A DNA stretch of 45,137 bases from a virus, in IMG/VR virus record IMGVR_UViG_3300020233_000075, positions 1 to 45,137 of that record. The stretch is one strand, 5' to 3'. A model generated the notes under the pieces. It was not told the origin of the DNA. It searched no databases and saw only the letters and a list, made by a program, of their open reading frames with translations. The position numbers and the translations under genes were made by a program. Of this stretch, positions 16,001 to 23,961 are shown in pieces; positions within the stretch are counted from its first letter, which is position 1; every line of letters begins with the position of its first letter.

Positions 16001-19000
16001 TGTAAGCAACGCATTCAAACTTTCGAGCTTGCCTGTAGCTTGTTCTGTGGATGTCACCAACTTTAAGAAAACTTTACTTTGATCTACTGTCCCATCTTCA
16101 CTCTTCTTGAATGCGATGCTTAGGTTGACTGCGCCGTCGTCGAGGAGAAGCAGTTCTTCAAATAGTCGCGCTGCGCTCGCTGCCGTCGCATCAAATGCCA
16201 GATCTATCTGCGCCTCGGGGATTCTCGCACCCCCGCGCCCACCACCCGCATACAGCCTCTGTTTTACATCTACCCTATCAATTAGATCATCGAATACGTC
16301 CCCTAGTTTCCCTGCTTCCTTTGCCCCTGCGATGCGAAGTTTGAACATGTTTGTAATGATGTTGTCGAACACATCTTCAAACGCGCCGTCACTTTTAACG
16401 GCAGCATCAACCAGTTCAGTTAGGCTAGCCCCAAATTGTGTTGCTGCAATGTCTAACGTGTCCACCTGCTGCAAAAGTTTTGCAGTTGATACAAGCCCGC
16501 CCTTAGTCAAAGAGTTGAACGCAGACCCGAATGCGTCGAAAGCCTCCCTAAAGGTGATCATCCCGTCGCTATACGCTGACTGTAGAGTCCCTGTGGCGTC
16601 AATCAGTTTGAACGTCTCCTTCCTAGTGTTGAACAACTGTGTGGCAAGTGCGCCGAACACGGTTATGACCGTTGTGATTATGCCAACAACTGCTCCCCCT
16701 ATTGCGAAAGCGAACGCAATGTTTGTTATAGCTGAACCTAAAGCAGTTAGTTTCCCTTCAAGGTTGGTGGATTCTGCGATCATTTTCCCTAATGAGAAAC
16801 CTGCAATCGCTGTCGTCAACCCTATGAGGGCTTTGCGTCCCACCTGGGCTGATTGCATGGCCCTCGACAACTTGTTTACACCTATCGACATGCGTAGCAG
16901 CCCCGTGGATGCGAGGCGTGCCCCTGCCCCTATACGGTTGAATACGCCACCCAACACAGACATCTTCGCAGCGCCAACAACTGCCTTGTCGGAGAGGTTC
17001 CCCATCTTTATGGAAGTGGTTAATAGCGCCGTTGTGGTAGCCTGCAAGGGGGCTAGTAACGCTCCTTTGATGCGTCCCCCTAGTGTTGTGGTAGCAACAG
17101 CAAACTCGAATGCTTTAACCTTCAATATGACGAAAGCTGCCCCTACCGCCACCAAAACTGCTGCAAAGTTTCTACCCAATAGGGTGGTAAGGGGTTTGAT
17201 GAAATCGGCTATGGCCCCTAAAGCATCCAGGAATGAACCCAAGGCTTCCACAGCTGTAGTGCCTACAGATTTCACGAAGTCACTGGTGATGAAATCATTG
17301 GTTGTTTCTATGAAACCTTCAATGAGAGGTAGCAGCGCTTCGAAGATGGAGACAGCGTCTTTACCTGCGTCGACAATAAAGTCAAATGCACCGCTGGCCC
17401 CCGACGAACCTGTGGTGACTATAAACTCTTTGACCTTCACAGCCATATCCGCGATGAACTGTATAACCTTGCGGATCGCCCCGTTGCTGATCAGAACCTG
17501 TAGACCTCTGTTGAAGCCTTCGATGACCCCTGCCAGACGGTCCCCGACGGCTTCCGCTAACTCATCTATCCCACCTGTTGTGTCCCCAAGGATCGTTCCG
17601 AACAGAGCCAAAACGGGTTTGATGAACAGTTTGATGATGTCGAAGGTAGATCCAAGTGCGTTTCTAAGTTCCTCAGAACTTGACACCATACGTTGGAAGA
17701 ATGTGATCAGCCCAAATATGGCTAACCCGAAAAGTTTCGTGGGGGTGAGCAACAAAGTCAGTCCCCCAATGAGTAGCCCTATGATTTTGCTTAGAAAGAA
17801 GAACCCTGGGCCGAGGGCTGCAAGTGACGCCGCGACCTTAACTATTTGGCTCGTAAGCTTTTGGTTGGCTTCCACGAAGTCTGTTACGACGTTTATTCCG
17901 TCAGCGATCCTGCGGATACCTACACTTAACGCCCCTGCGAATGTGAGCCCAACTTCGATAGCTAAACCTTCTGTCGCAGACTTGAGTAGTAGGTAGGCTC
18001 CCCGCAAGCCTTCCAACTGCTTTTCCTGGATCTGTGCTGCCCGCCCAGCAGAGTTAAGGTTTTGGTTAGTGAGTTCGTCAAGGCTCTGTGCCCCCTGGGA
18101 AATAAGTGCCAGCATCCCGGGTCCTGCACGCTGCGCAAATATCTTCATGGCCTGCGCAGCGGTAACCGCGTTGACACGAGAGTCTGACATTACCTTATTG
18201 AAGCTTTTCAGGATACCGTTAGTGTCAAAGACGTCCACCCCTATATCTTTGAATGCTTGCGCGTTGTCCTCAAGGAACCGGTTCGAATCAAGTCCCGTTA
18301 TCGTTTCGAATACGCCAGCAACATTCCCCCCTTTCTCAGCGACCTCCCCCAATATGTCGTTAAGGTCACGTATGTCGCCGCGGCTTCCACGCACCTCTAT
18401 GCCGAAGTCACGCATCTTCCCTTCGAACTGTCCAACAATGTCCACCAACGGCAACATGTTGTCAGACGCATCGAATACCACTATGCCCAACTCGTCGATA
18501 ACCTCTTTCGCTTGTGCCGAAGGGTTGATCAGCTTAGAGATGATGCCTCGAAGCGACGTACCTGCAATAGAGTTGCCCGATACAACCGCGTGCCCGTTGC
18601 GGCGAACAATCAGAAGATGGTTGGGGACATCTGCACAAAACACTTCATCGTCGTAATCTACCCATCGCTCTGCACGCACGTCCACGACGGGGGGAACAGG
18701 AATGTATAGTAGGTCAGCAGAATCCTTGTCACCGCTCCCTGAGGCGGCATAGCTGAGATAGTTGACGTCCATTCCCATCACGTCGCCTGCATAGACGCTA
18801 CCCCATTTGCTTGACCCCTGCTCCTTTACCCACATACGGTGATTTGGGGTGACCATAAGATCCACGTTGCTGTCTGCAACGTGATACATGCGACCCTTGT
18901 AGTCATACCTGATTAAGGCATTAGGTTTACAGTATTCAACCTGATGTGTTTCAGGGTTCACAGTCGCGAATTCTGTGTTATAGCTGACGTCCTGCCAACG

Positions 19001-19810
19001 CACAAACCCGTTACGAGTCAACACCTGTGTATCGCGGTCGTAACAAGCTTTCAAACCTGCGTTTGACAGAACCCCTAGTGCAGCAGTTGTCTCTTCGAAC
19101 GTCAACCCGGCGGCAGCAGCAACAGGAGCCACGAACTTGAAGCTGGCCGCCAACTGTGTGAGGTCAGTGTTGGAGTTGGTGAACGTCTGCGTCAACACAT
19201 CTGCGACACGCCCAGCGTCCCTAGCCTCCAAGTTGAAAGCCCGGATGGCGATGGATGTGATGTCTGCGGCTTCTGCTAGCTCTACCTGCCCTGCCGATGC
19301 CAAAGACAGCGTGCTGGCTGTAGCCGCCAGAATCTCTTCTGTGTCGAACCCTGCCAAAGCGAAGCTCTGCATAGCTTCGCTAGCCTCTACAGCAGTGAAC
19401 TCTGTGGTACGGCCAAGCATACGTGCAGTTTCACTCAACTCGGTCATACGCCGCGTTATCTGCGCAAGGTTGTCCCCAACCCCCGTAGTCAAAGCTTCTA
19501 CACGCAGCATCCCTGCTTCGAATTCTGTGGTGAGTTTGATAACCCCACCCAGGGCGATGCCTAACGGGATCGTAAAGTTGCGTGCAAAGAACCGTCCGAG
19601 TGACTGAACCCCCGTTTTGACACGGTTCAGGCTAGCAAGCCCCGCAGAGAACGCCCCTGTAATCTGGCGTCTAACGTTGAATGCAAGATCACGAAATGGA
19701 CGCGACGCCCCCTGGGCTGCACTCTTAGCCTCGCGGCGAACTTTCCCAGCGAACCCCGTGGTGCTAGGAAGAATTCTGATTACCGCTGCGCCAATTACTG
19801 CGCTGGCCAT
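13073..19810 (-). CDS. Tape measure protein with intein and C-terminal peptidase-M15-like segment (2245 aa precursor)
   Basis: Residues 90-255 and 414-470 carry the TP901-type tape measure signature (FEAGMLRVEALT, TEFTAVEASEAMQ, AALGVLSNAGLKA, then SIAGTSLRGIISKL), interrupted by an intein at 256-413. Several hydrophobic segments (about 640-700 and elsewhere) suit membrane passage during DNA injection. Near the C-terminus SLHNVGRAADVTG (H2073, D2080) and HRDHVHVA (H2133, H2135) form a peptidase M15-like zinc site, probably for local peptidoglycan cutting. The spliced protein of about 2087 residues would set a tail length near 300 nm if the usual 0.15 nm per residue holds. Confidence 0.93.
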   Translation of the reverse strand: MASAVIGAAVIRILPSTTGFAGKVRREAKSAAQGASRPFRDLAFNVRRQITGAFSAGLASLNRVKTGVQSLGRFFARNFTIPLGIALGGVIKLTTEFEAGMLRVEALTTGVGDNLAQITRRMTELSETARMLGRTTEFTAVEASEAMQSFALAGFDTEEILAATASTLSLASAGQVELAEAADITSIAIRAFNLEARDAGRVADVLTQTFTNSNTDLTQLAASFKFVAPVAAAAGLTFEETTAALGVLSNAGLKACYDRDTQVLTRNGFVRWQDVSYNTEFATVNPETHQVEYCKPNALIRYDYKGRMYHVADSNVDLMVTPNHRMWVKEQGSSKWGSVYAGDVMGMDVNYLSYAASGSGDKDSADLLYIPVPPVVDVRAERWVDYDDEVFCADVPNHLLIVRRNGHAVVSGNSIAGTSLRGIISKLINPSAQAKEVIDELGIVVFDASDNMLPLVDIVGQFEGKMRDFGIEVRGSRGDIRDLNDILGEVAEKGGNVAGVFETITGLDSNRFLEDNAQAFKDIGVDVFDTNGILKSFNKVMSDSRVNAVTAAQAMKIFAQRAGPGMLALISQGAQSLDELTNQNLNSAGRAAQIQEKQLEGLRGAYLLLKSATEGLAIEVGLTFAGALSVGIRRIADGINVVTDFVEANQKLTSQIVKVAASLAALGPGFFFLSKIIGLLIGGLTLLLTPTKLFGLAIFGLITFFQRMVSSSEELRNALGSTFDIIKLFIKPVLALFGTILGDTTGGIDELAEAVGDRLAGVIEGFNRGLQVLISNGAIRKVIQFIADMAVKVKEFIVTTGSSGASGAFDFIVDAGKDAVSIFEALLPLIEGFIETTNDFITSDFVKSVGTTAVEALGSFLDALGAIADFIKPLTTLLGRNFAAVLVAVGAAFVILKVKAFEFAVATTTLGGRIKGALLAPLQATTTALLTTSIKMGNLSDKAVVGAAKMSVLGGVFNRIGAGARLASTGLLRMSIGVNKLSRAMQSAQVGRKALIGLTTAIAGFSLGKMIAESTNLEGKLTALGSAITNIAFAFAIGGAVVGIITTVITVFGALATQLFNTRKETFKLIDATGTLQSAYSDGMITFREAFDAFGSAFNSLTKGGLVSTAKLLQQVDTLDIAATQFGASLTELVDAAVKSDGAFEDVFDNIITNMFKLRIAGAKEAGKLGDVFDDLIDRVDVKQRLYAGGGRGGARIPEAQIDLAFDATAASAARLFEELLLLDDGAVNLSIAFKKSEDGTVDQSKVFLKLVTSTEQATGKLESLNALLTKDLGEIPIFELFGEDSKKANLALANTLLQLQEFGVEMSNARLAAEFAKPALERAAAAEEELLEVTKNLTQQYRDVSEAIDGAAESLGLLDKDPIEASRKALDTLADVQSGIAGFKGDKGFPNFAELLGAASPEAKKFRDFVESIGKEIDESLVASMVDASGSIDVATEAYDNLKTGIADALHEQDVADELIPGLVKILTEGTEFQFPVELLLETGQVDDAAEQQRQFFEEQFESRKAFFADLGVTGQFIPTGEFSPEFKRVVRRDTALAFADGLSVVEGTTIAVDLESIKDPDFLLSNLPGGLLLDTIDLEEGQIEVPAITIPSTVDLDANFEDITAGLSVGQIQEVIDAFMRGETITIPLTPRLAALASELDSEALKTEVAKIGEELGVINLEGTTIDSSTVLDQLDTVMATKGKEAAAIWAEAFAEGIDLSELDPSVQSVIEGILDPVERSKVLGLIANSGLPAIANLMTPSDASVNGMRLDELVTDYDLITTAAQTTADAVAQSNRDMGKTIDELGRGAEQMSGVVAGAVTATTASVAKQVAIFRTLFWGPFKTTVNAASSTLGLDMVLPSFHTGGIVNQPGMATSQIGSPQSGEVVARLQPGEGVLPLDAMSRIGRDQFEALRLGRLGPEDTLDPRDEIGDPAFDGMLAAVANTSGIGDSVNSISQSAIDAVFAITASSIDTMFARSAVSNLGAGIMEQAAKETAQAAFEFLSAANTMIDKIFIQKFGTVSAWPVGSVYRGGPGKDDLSREMQFIQEMQGQRNSFPALLTYLRATGTPFRVTSTIRNSLIRGTQRPSLHNVGRAADVTGLTPSVDSQQLLNIYNAFAPVAGMVRRIYSGPGGGGFGEVGSITWQDHRDHVHVALADGAVIRSRIVAELGEAGDEVVIPLDSPERAMALALQSGLFDTLARATRDTPAPVSAAGARSNVLGSTGGGPLGGGPGNTYNIVGVGIDQVKAEIAARDLATARVRR
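13391..13723 (-). other. Peptidase M15-like domain in tape measure C-terminus
   Basis: Residues about 2030-2140 contain FRVTSTIRN, SLHNVGRAADVTG and DHRDHVHVA, matching the H...D...H zinc-ligand arrangement of D,D-carboxypeptidase/VanY-type M15 enzymes. The usual downstream Glu/Asp base is not certain from reading. Enzymatic domains in tape measures normally open the cell wall during DNA entry. Confidence 0.7.
18572..19045 (-). mobile_element. Mini-intein in tape measure protein (158 aa)
   Basis: The insert starts with Cys256 (CYDRDTQVLTRNGFV, block A) and ends at Asn413, with Ser414 as the +1 residue. Block B is VTPNHRMWV (T and H at intein positions 66 and 69). Block F is DDEVFCADVPNHLLIV and block G is AVVSGN. 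The penultimate residue is Gly rather than the usual His. At 158 residues there is no room for a homing endonuclease. It splits the highly conserved tape-measure stretch NAGLKA/SIAGTSLRG. Confidence 0.92.
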
Positions 19811-19816
19811 GTGCTG

Positions 19817-20157
19817 CTACAACTCCGCGTTATCGATCGTATGAACATCTGCCAGAGGATTGGGGTCATCATCCCACCAGGAAGGGGCTTCTTGTCCCTG
19901 TAGGCTCTCTGGAAGATCTGGGTCATCTACAATGATGCCACCTCCGGACCCTAAACGTCCGGCAAACAGTGCATCGATCTTTTTGCGGCCTTTCGCGTCG
20001 GCGCCTTCGACAAGCATCGCGTACACGAAACTCATGAGTTCCTGGATGGTTAAGTCAACCATCCTTCTACCATATGGGACCAGTCGACCATCTATTTCAC
20101 GTGCTCTGCTGACGGCAAAGACTGCAACGCTTAAGACCGCTAGGTAGGGCGGTTCCC
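19817..20157 (-). CDS. Tail assembly chaperone, T part, made by -1 frameshift
   Basis: In the -1 frame relative to G, the sequence runs YLAVLSVAVFAVSRAREIDG, then RLVPYGRRMVDLTIQELMSF and the rest to the stop at 19817, which is just before the tape measure start. The first in-frame ATG (20062) has no properly spaced Shine-Dalgarno and lies inside this conserved stretch. The T part is therefore expressed as a G-T fusion. G and GT chaperones coat the tape measure before tail-tube assembly. The start given is the probable slip region, not a start codon. Confidence 0.78.
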
Positions 20158-20544
20158 GGAGACCATTGAGATGAGATTCTCCACAATTTTGTTGAGTTCG
20201 TTGATCAAGATGGGTGGGTCTGCGTTACGCAGGTAATCGTCGAACTCTTCTTGATCTTCACCCCAAATAGCAGATTTGAGGAAACCGTGGATGGCCCGGA
20301 TCTGTTCGATGTCCCCTGACTTAGGATCGGAGGCAAGTCCGATGTCGAGCAGGACGATACCTGGCAGTTCATTCACCGCACGAAACTCCCGTTCACGGAC
20401 AGTGAAGGTTTGCCAAGGGGCATCCGCTTCTGCTTTCAACCCTTCGTAGTCTCCACCGATTGTTTCCATCACCTCCGGGGGGCCTCCCTGGGATGGAACC
20501 TGTTGCGCTGACGTAACTGTTTGCACGCCACTGGGGTCACTCAT
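20140..20544 (-). CDS. Tail assembly chaperone, G part (134 aa)
   Basis: ATG at 20544 follows AAAGGA; an in-frame TTG at 20547 is one codon earlier. The protein has a disordered N-terminus, then a compact domain (WQTFTVREREFRAVNELPGI, then IRAIHGFLKSAIWGEDQEEF) typical of chaperones encoded just upstream of the tape measure. It ends VSGNRPT at 20140, inside the open -1 frame that encodes T. Confidence 0.8.
   Translation of the reverse strand: MSDPSGVQTVTSAQQVPSQGGPPEVMETIGGDYEGLKAEADAPWQTFTVREREFRAVNELPGIVLLDIGLASDPKSGDIEQIRAIHGFLKSAIWGEDQEEFDDYLRNADPPILINELNKIVENLISMVSGNRPT
20144..20157 (-). promoter_or_regulatory. Programmed -1 frameshift region for G-T chaperone
   Basis: In the G frame the codons are GGG AAC CGC CCT ACC TAG. 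In the T frame they are GAA CCG CCC TAC CTA. A tRNA-Pro on CCT can slip back to CCC with good pairing, giving NRP followed by YLAV. No canonical XXXYYYZ heptamer with two perfect re-pairings is present, so the exact slip codon is not settled. Confidence 0.5.
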
Positions 20545-20592
20545 CAACTTTTCCTTTCAGTACCTTTAGGGGTCAAGGCTACACGCTTTCTA

Positions 20593-21105
20593 CTACAAAG
20601 GGCTACCCGAGTCAAACGTTGCAGACAAGATAGTTACCCGCGGATCTAGGATAAGTGACCGGATCATAGCATCCCAAAAGAACGGATTAGGAGAATTCCC
20701 AGGACTATTAACAGATTTGGAGTATCTGATAACCCCACCGCTGGTAGGGTATCGCAGTAACTTCTTTCGCTTTGGCCTTATGACGCGCGCCCGGGTTCCA
20801 TAGTGGACAGCCAAAGCATATTTAACGTTGACTGCTATCTTCACCTGTATGCCCTGGAGGGTGGGTTTAACGGAAATTATTCCTATGCTGCTGCGCAGAA
20901 CCCCTGAGCGGGACGCCTCTTCGGAGCTGCGTGAGATACGGACAGGGGCAATCGATTTAGCGTACGCTACCGCGATAGTGGCAACAGATGTGATGAATCG
21001 CCCCACTACCCCCGATGGGGTGTTGAGTAGCACGTTTAGGGCGATAGGGTCAAGGACAACGTTGACGCTGACCCCCCTGGTGGCGGAACCGATTACGTCT
21101 GGCAT
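20593..21105 (-). CDS. HK97-gp10-like head-tail/tail terminator-region protein (170 aa)
   Basis: ATG at 21105 (MPDVIGSATRGVSV) overlaps the upstream stop by one base (TAATG). The motif order IAPVRISRSSEEA, SGVLRSSIGI, VKYALAVHYGTRARVIRPKR and KLLRYPTSGG is that of the HK97 gp10 family, which sits at the head-tail connection or tail end. It lies between the intein-bearing connector and the chaperones, the standard order. Confidence 0.85.
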   Translation of the reverse strand: MPDVIGSATRGVSVNVVLDPIALNVLLNTPSGVVGRFITSVATIAVAYAKSIAPVRISRSSEEASRSGVLRSSIGIISVKPTLQGIQVKIAVNVKYALAVHYGTRARVIRPKRKKLLRYPTSGGVIRYSKSVNSPGNSPNPFFWDAMIRSLILDPRVTILSATFDSGSPL

Positions 21106-22601
21106 TAGCAGCAGTTGGGGAGTTCTATAGACATGTCCCAGTACAGCCCTGCGCAGCCCCCTTGTGGACATTTAGGTACCATTTCACCCCAGCCCACGTC
21201 GATGCAGCCTGTTTGTTCCCCGTTGATGGACCAAAAGTTCCCTTGGCTGTATTCGCTGAGGACGCAGCACCACAGTACCCACATGTCCACCATCAGTTGT
21301 TCAGATGCTGTCTGCATTTCAGATTTTGGTGGGAGGGCAGCCGTGTCCCCTGCCTGTGTGGGGGCAGGCCAACATTCTCGCATCAATTTAAGACGAATGT
21401 CCAGACGCCCTGTGATGTCGTTGCATCTGCCTGTGGCTCTGTTGAAGTCCCCTATCTCGTCTGAGAAACCAATAGTAGGTTTGATTCCTACAGGGTAGAC
21501 TGCAAGGTAGTCACAGTTTCCTGTTAAGACACCCCCATCCAACACGAAAGCTCGTGTCCCAGGGACTGACGCACAGAACACTTCCTCAACACGGGTTGTG
21601 TCGCTAACATCGACTATGCGCCAACGGGGGGTAATGGCTTTCTGCTCCCTAACCCGGGATCTGTGATCGCTGCGCACCAGTAGGTCTTTCCGCAGCGTCG
21701 ACGCGTTGAGGGATACCGAAAATATTTGTGTGTGGGTGTCCTTGGTGTTCAGGTAGCCTTCCATTGCAACTGTTGACGTCCCTATCCCTAACCTGTAACA
21801 GATCTCGCGAACACGATTGAGGTGCCCACGATTGGACGATAGGAGCCTCACAGCGCCGTTCCTGTGACTTACGAGCCCATCGGCAGCGATATACCCTGCG
21901 AGCCACCCAGCGAGCCACGGAAGCTCATAGGAGGGGCTAGGGGCGGCTTTCCAATCTAAGGGGAGGCGCGGAGGTGTGGTCCCATCGTCAGACAGTCCCC
22001 CATCTGTCTCGCTGCCGTCTTGTTCGAACCATTCTGCTAGCGATGCGGTTACCCCGTTAACAGTGATTTCCACATCCCATGATTCTGTAATACCTTCCCC
22101 GAATACGATTCCTGCACACACGGCATCAGGGTCCATGCTCCCCTCGTACACTTCACCTGTTTCGCTGGCAAGCACATCCCCAAGTTGCAGTTGCGCGGTT
22201 GTTGCTTCAACAAGGGAACGGGCTTCGCTGTGCGATACGCGGCTGTCGAGTAGCCAACGGTGATCGCCTGTAGCGAAAATCTCCATGGTCTCGTTGGAAC
22301 GCGCAAGCACGACTTTATGGAGGCGCTGCGCCCCGAAACTGTGGACAGGGGCCTTCACCCACTGCCCGTCTGTTGTCATCAACTCAACAACCTGTCCTGC
22401 CAGCGACCCTATGGGGTGGACCCCTTCGGACGTCACGATTTGTGTTTCCGCGGCGAAGCAGCAGTCATCCGGGGGTTCGCACCAATAGGTGAAGCAGTCC
22501 TTGGGTGCGCCGAGAGTGGTGTTATCTAGACAGGAGCATGCCGCATCCAAAAGCTCCTGTAGGAGGTCTGCGATAACCGTTACATTATCTGGAGGGGGCA
22601 T
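21105..22601 (-). CDS. Head-tail connector/tail completion protein interrupted by an intein (498 aa precursor)
   Basis: The extein is residues 1-47 plus 363-498 from the ATG at 22601 (a TTG at 22607 is possible). The joined protein of about 183 residues reads YWCEPPDDC then CDYLAVYPVGIKPT, NRATGRCNDITGRLDIRLKL and VDMWVLWCCVLSEY. Its position between the adaptor and the gp10-like gene, size and Cys-rich character fit the small connector proteins of actinophages. The intein uses Cys363 as +1 residue. The mature protein needs splicing to be functional. Confidence 0.8.
   Translation of the reverse strand: MPPPDNVTVIADLLQELLDAACSCLDNTTLGAPKDCFTYWCEPPDDCCFAAETQIVTSEGVHPIGSLAGQVVELMTTDGQWVKAPVHSFGAQRLHKVVLARSNETMEIFATGDHRWLLDSRVSHSEARSLVEATTAQLQLGDVLASETGEVYEGSMDPDAVCAGIVFGEGITESWDVEITVNGVTASLAEWFEQDGSETDGGLSDDGTTPPRLPLDWKAAPSPSYELPWLAGWLAGYIAADGLVSHRNGAVRLLSSNRGHLNRVREICYRLGIGTSTVAMEGYLNTKDTHTQIFSVSLNASTLRKDLLVRSDHRSRVREQKAITPRWRIVDVSDTTRVEEVFCASVPGTRAFVLDGGVLTGNCDYLAVYPVGIKPTIGFSDEIGDFNRATGRCNDITGRLDIRLKLMRECWPAPTQAGDTAALPPKSEMQTASEQLMVDMWVLWCCVLSEYSQGNFWSINGEQTGCIDVGWGEMVPKCPQGGCAGLYWDMSIELPNCC
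21516..22460 (-). mobile_element. Intein with LAGLIDADG homing endonuclease (315 aa)
   Basis: It starts at Cys48 (CFAAETQIVTSEGVHPIG, block A), has block B ATGDHRWLL, two LAGLIDADG-type motifs (CAGIVFGEGI and WLAGYIAADG), block F VEEVFCASVPG and ends LDGGVLTGN before Cys363. The two endonuclease motifs imply a potentially active homing enzyme that copies the intein into empty alleles. The penultimate residue is Gly, not His, as in the tape measure intein, and the C-terminal VFCA-x-VP segments of the two inteins are alike. Confidence 0.93.
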
Positions 22602-22603
22602 AG

Positions 22604-23839
22604 TCAACTAGTCCATGTTTTTCCGCCGCCGCCAATTCCACCTGGGCGGTCTGGACGGTACATTCGTGCCCTGCGTTGAATGCGGTGCGGATTAACTGTT
22701 TGCAGGAACAGGTCCACCTCGTAGATCCCCACTTTACCTTGATCTAAGAAGTCGAGTGGATCTGCGAATGCCATATCTATGCCTTCACGTGACAATTCTT
22801 TGAGGCGTTGCGGAAGTATACATCCATCGGCCCCACAGTTGTCTAATGCTATCTGGCAAGCGAATTTCGCTGCGGCGATACGTCCATCGGCCGGGACGGG
22901 TTTGCCATACAGGTAGGTGATGCACCATGACCCGATAGGGGTGCGGACCCCCACTTGGGTTTGGAGCTGCACGACTGTAGATGCCCCTCCGGTAAGTGAA
23001 ACATCTGCAACAGCCACCACGGGCGCTGACGTGAGTTCAACCGCGGTGAACTCGACCACATATGGGGTTGTTCCCCCTACGTCACCAGGGCCACCTGTGA
23101 CGGCCACGGAGCCTACCCCAACGTTGCTGAGTGACTCTAGGGCGCTTTGGACTGCTGCTGCGGTGTCTGTAGCGTTCAGGACAGCAGTCTCTGTTGTCGA
23201 GGTCAGGTTGGCTGGCGGTCCAACTGTAGCGGTAACTTCTATAGACCACTGTCCGCCTGTTGCGTCAACAGTGATCTGCTGTATCTCATTTACGTTTTGG
23301 ACGCATTCGCCTAAGAAGTTGTTGCTACACGGCCACGTTCCCCCATCAATGCGGCACACGCGACGATACGCTTGGATACGATATGCGGACGGGTCTAGTA
23401 CCTCTCCGTCTATCAGTATCTCAACAATGTCGTTGACCGTAGAGGCAAGATCCACGCATGGGATATCGCATTTGTTTGAGCAGCATGAACCACTCAGGTT
23501 GATTATCCCAAAATCAGGATCTCCACTAGTCGCTATCAGGTGTCCGTCGCTGCCCGCAAGGGATGACCCCCGGAACCTAACCCACCAGTCCGATGGGACA
23601 AGGTTCCAGAACTGTTCAGACCCGTCGTTGCAGCACCCGGAGTTGTTTCCCATGCACGGCTGCCATGTCCGCTCACAAACACCCGGGAACTGACGCCCCG
23701 AGAGGCGGTAAAGGATCGCGGAAGCAAAAGCAATAGCATCAGTCAAATCGTAGGCGGGGTCTAGCCCTGGGCAGCACGCAAGGACAGCATCAGAGTCAGT
23801 CCACGGATCGCAGGGGACCTGAACAGGGGGAGAAGCCAT
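22604..23839 (-). CDS. Head-to-tail adaptor with an inserted repeat domain (411 aa)
   Basis: Residues 1-180 read like actinophage head-tail adaptors (SDAVLACCPGLDPAYDLTDA, ILYRLSGRQFPGVCERTWQP), and the fold resumes at about 300 (GSWCITYLYGKPVPADGR, then FACQIALDNCGADGC and LPQRLKELSREGIDM). Between them, residues 184-298 are a separate domain also found in the genes at 27502 and 34823. Typical family members are near 200-300 residues, so the excess is the insert. G-runs directly abut the ATG at 23839, so the ribosome site is unusual. Confidence 0.82.
   Translation of the reverse strand: MASPPVQVPCDPWTDSDAVLACCPGLDPAYDLTDAIAFASAILYRLSGRQFPGVCERTWQPCMGNNSGCCNDGSEQFWNLVPSDWWVRFRGSSLAGSDGHLIATSGDPDFGIINLSGSCCSNKCDIPCVDLASTVNDIVEILIDGEVLDPSAYRIQAYRRVCRIDGGTWPCSNNFLGECVQNVNEIQQITVDATGGQWSIEVTATVGPPANLTSTTETAVLNATDTAAAVQSALESLSNVGVGSVAVTGGPGDVGGTTPYVVEFTAVELTSAPVVAVADVSLTGGASTVVQLQTQVGVRTPIGSWCITYLYGKPVPADGRIAAAKFACQIALDNCGADGCILPQRLKELSREGIDMAFADPLDFLDQGKVGIYEVDLFLQTVNPHRIQRRARMYRPDRPGGIGGGGKTWTS
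22946..23290 (-). repeat. Inserted TGGPG domain, copy 1
   Basis: This codes for about 115 residues beginning NEIQQITVDATGGQW and ending near TVVQLQTQVG, with core motifs ALESLSNVGVGSVAVTGGPG, GGTTPYVVEF and DVSLTGGASTV. It sits inside the adaptor without disturbing its flanks. Copies 2 and 3 lie at 27688-28014 and 35567-35887. Confidence 0.85.
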
Positions 23840-23961
23840 CCCCCCATGTTAGCCCGTATGCAGCGATAAGTGGTCAATACCTGCCAAGTCCCATCTAAGA
23901 TGCAGTGTCCTGCTCCCCACCCACATCGGTAGATTTTGCCCCTAGGCATGATTGTTGCCGT

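Noticed and set aside
16107-17996. Long plus-strand reading frame (629 codons) opposite the tape measure gene
   Set aside because: It is antisense to a well-supported tape measure coding region, rich in Pro/Ser/Ala as expected from reversed codons, and has no ribosome site or domain.
19817-20062. T chaperone as an independent gene starting at 20062
   Set aside because: The G-rich stretch is too close to that ATG, and conserved T sequence continues upstream of it in the same frame; frameshift expression fits better.
23761-23949. Minus-strand frame of 62 codons overlapping the start of the adaptor gene
   Set aside because: It has some protein-like residues (CGWGAGHCILDGTW) but no ribosome site and overlaps the adaptor by 79 bases in another frame; not strong enough to list as a gene.
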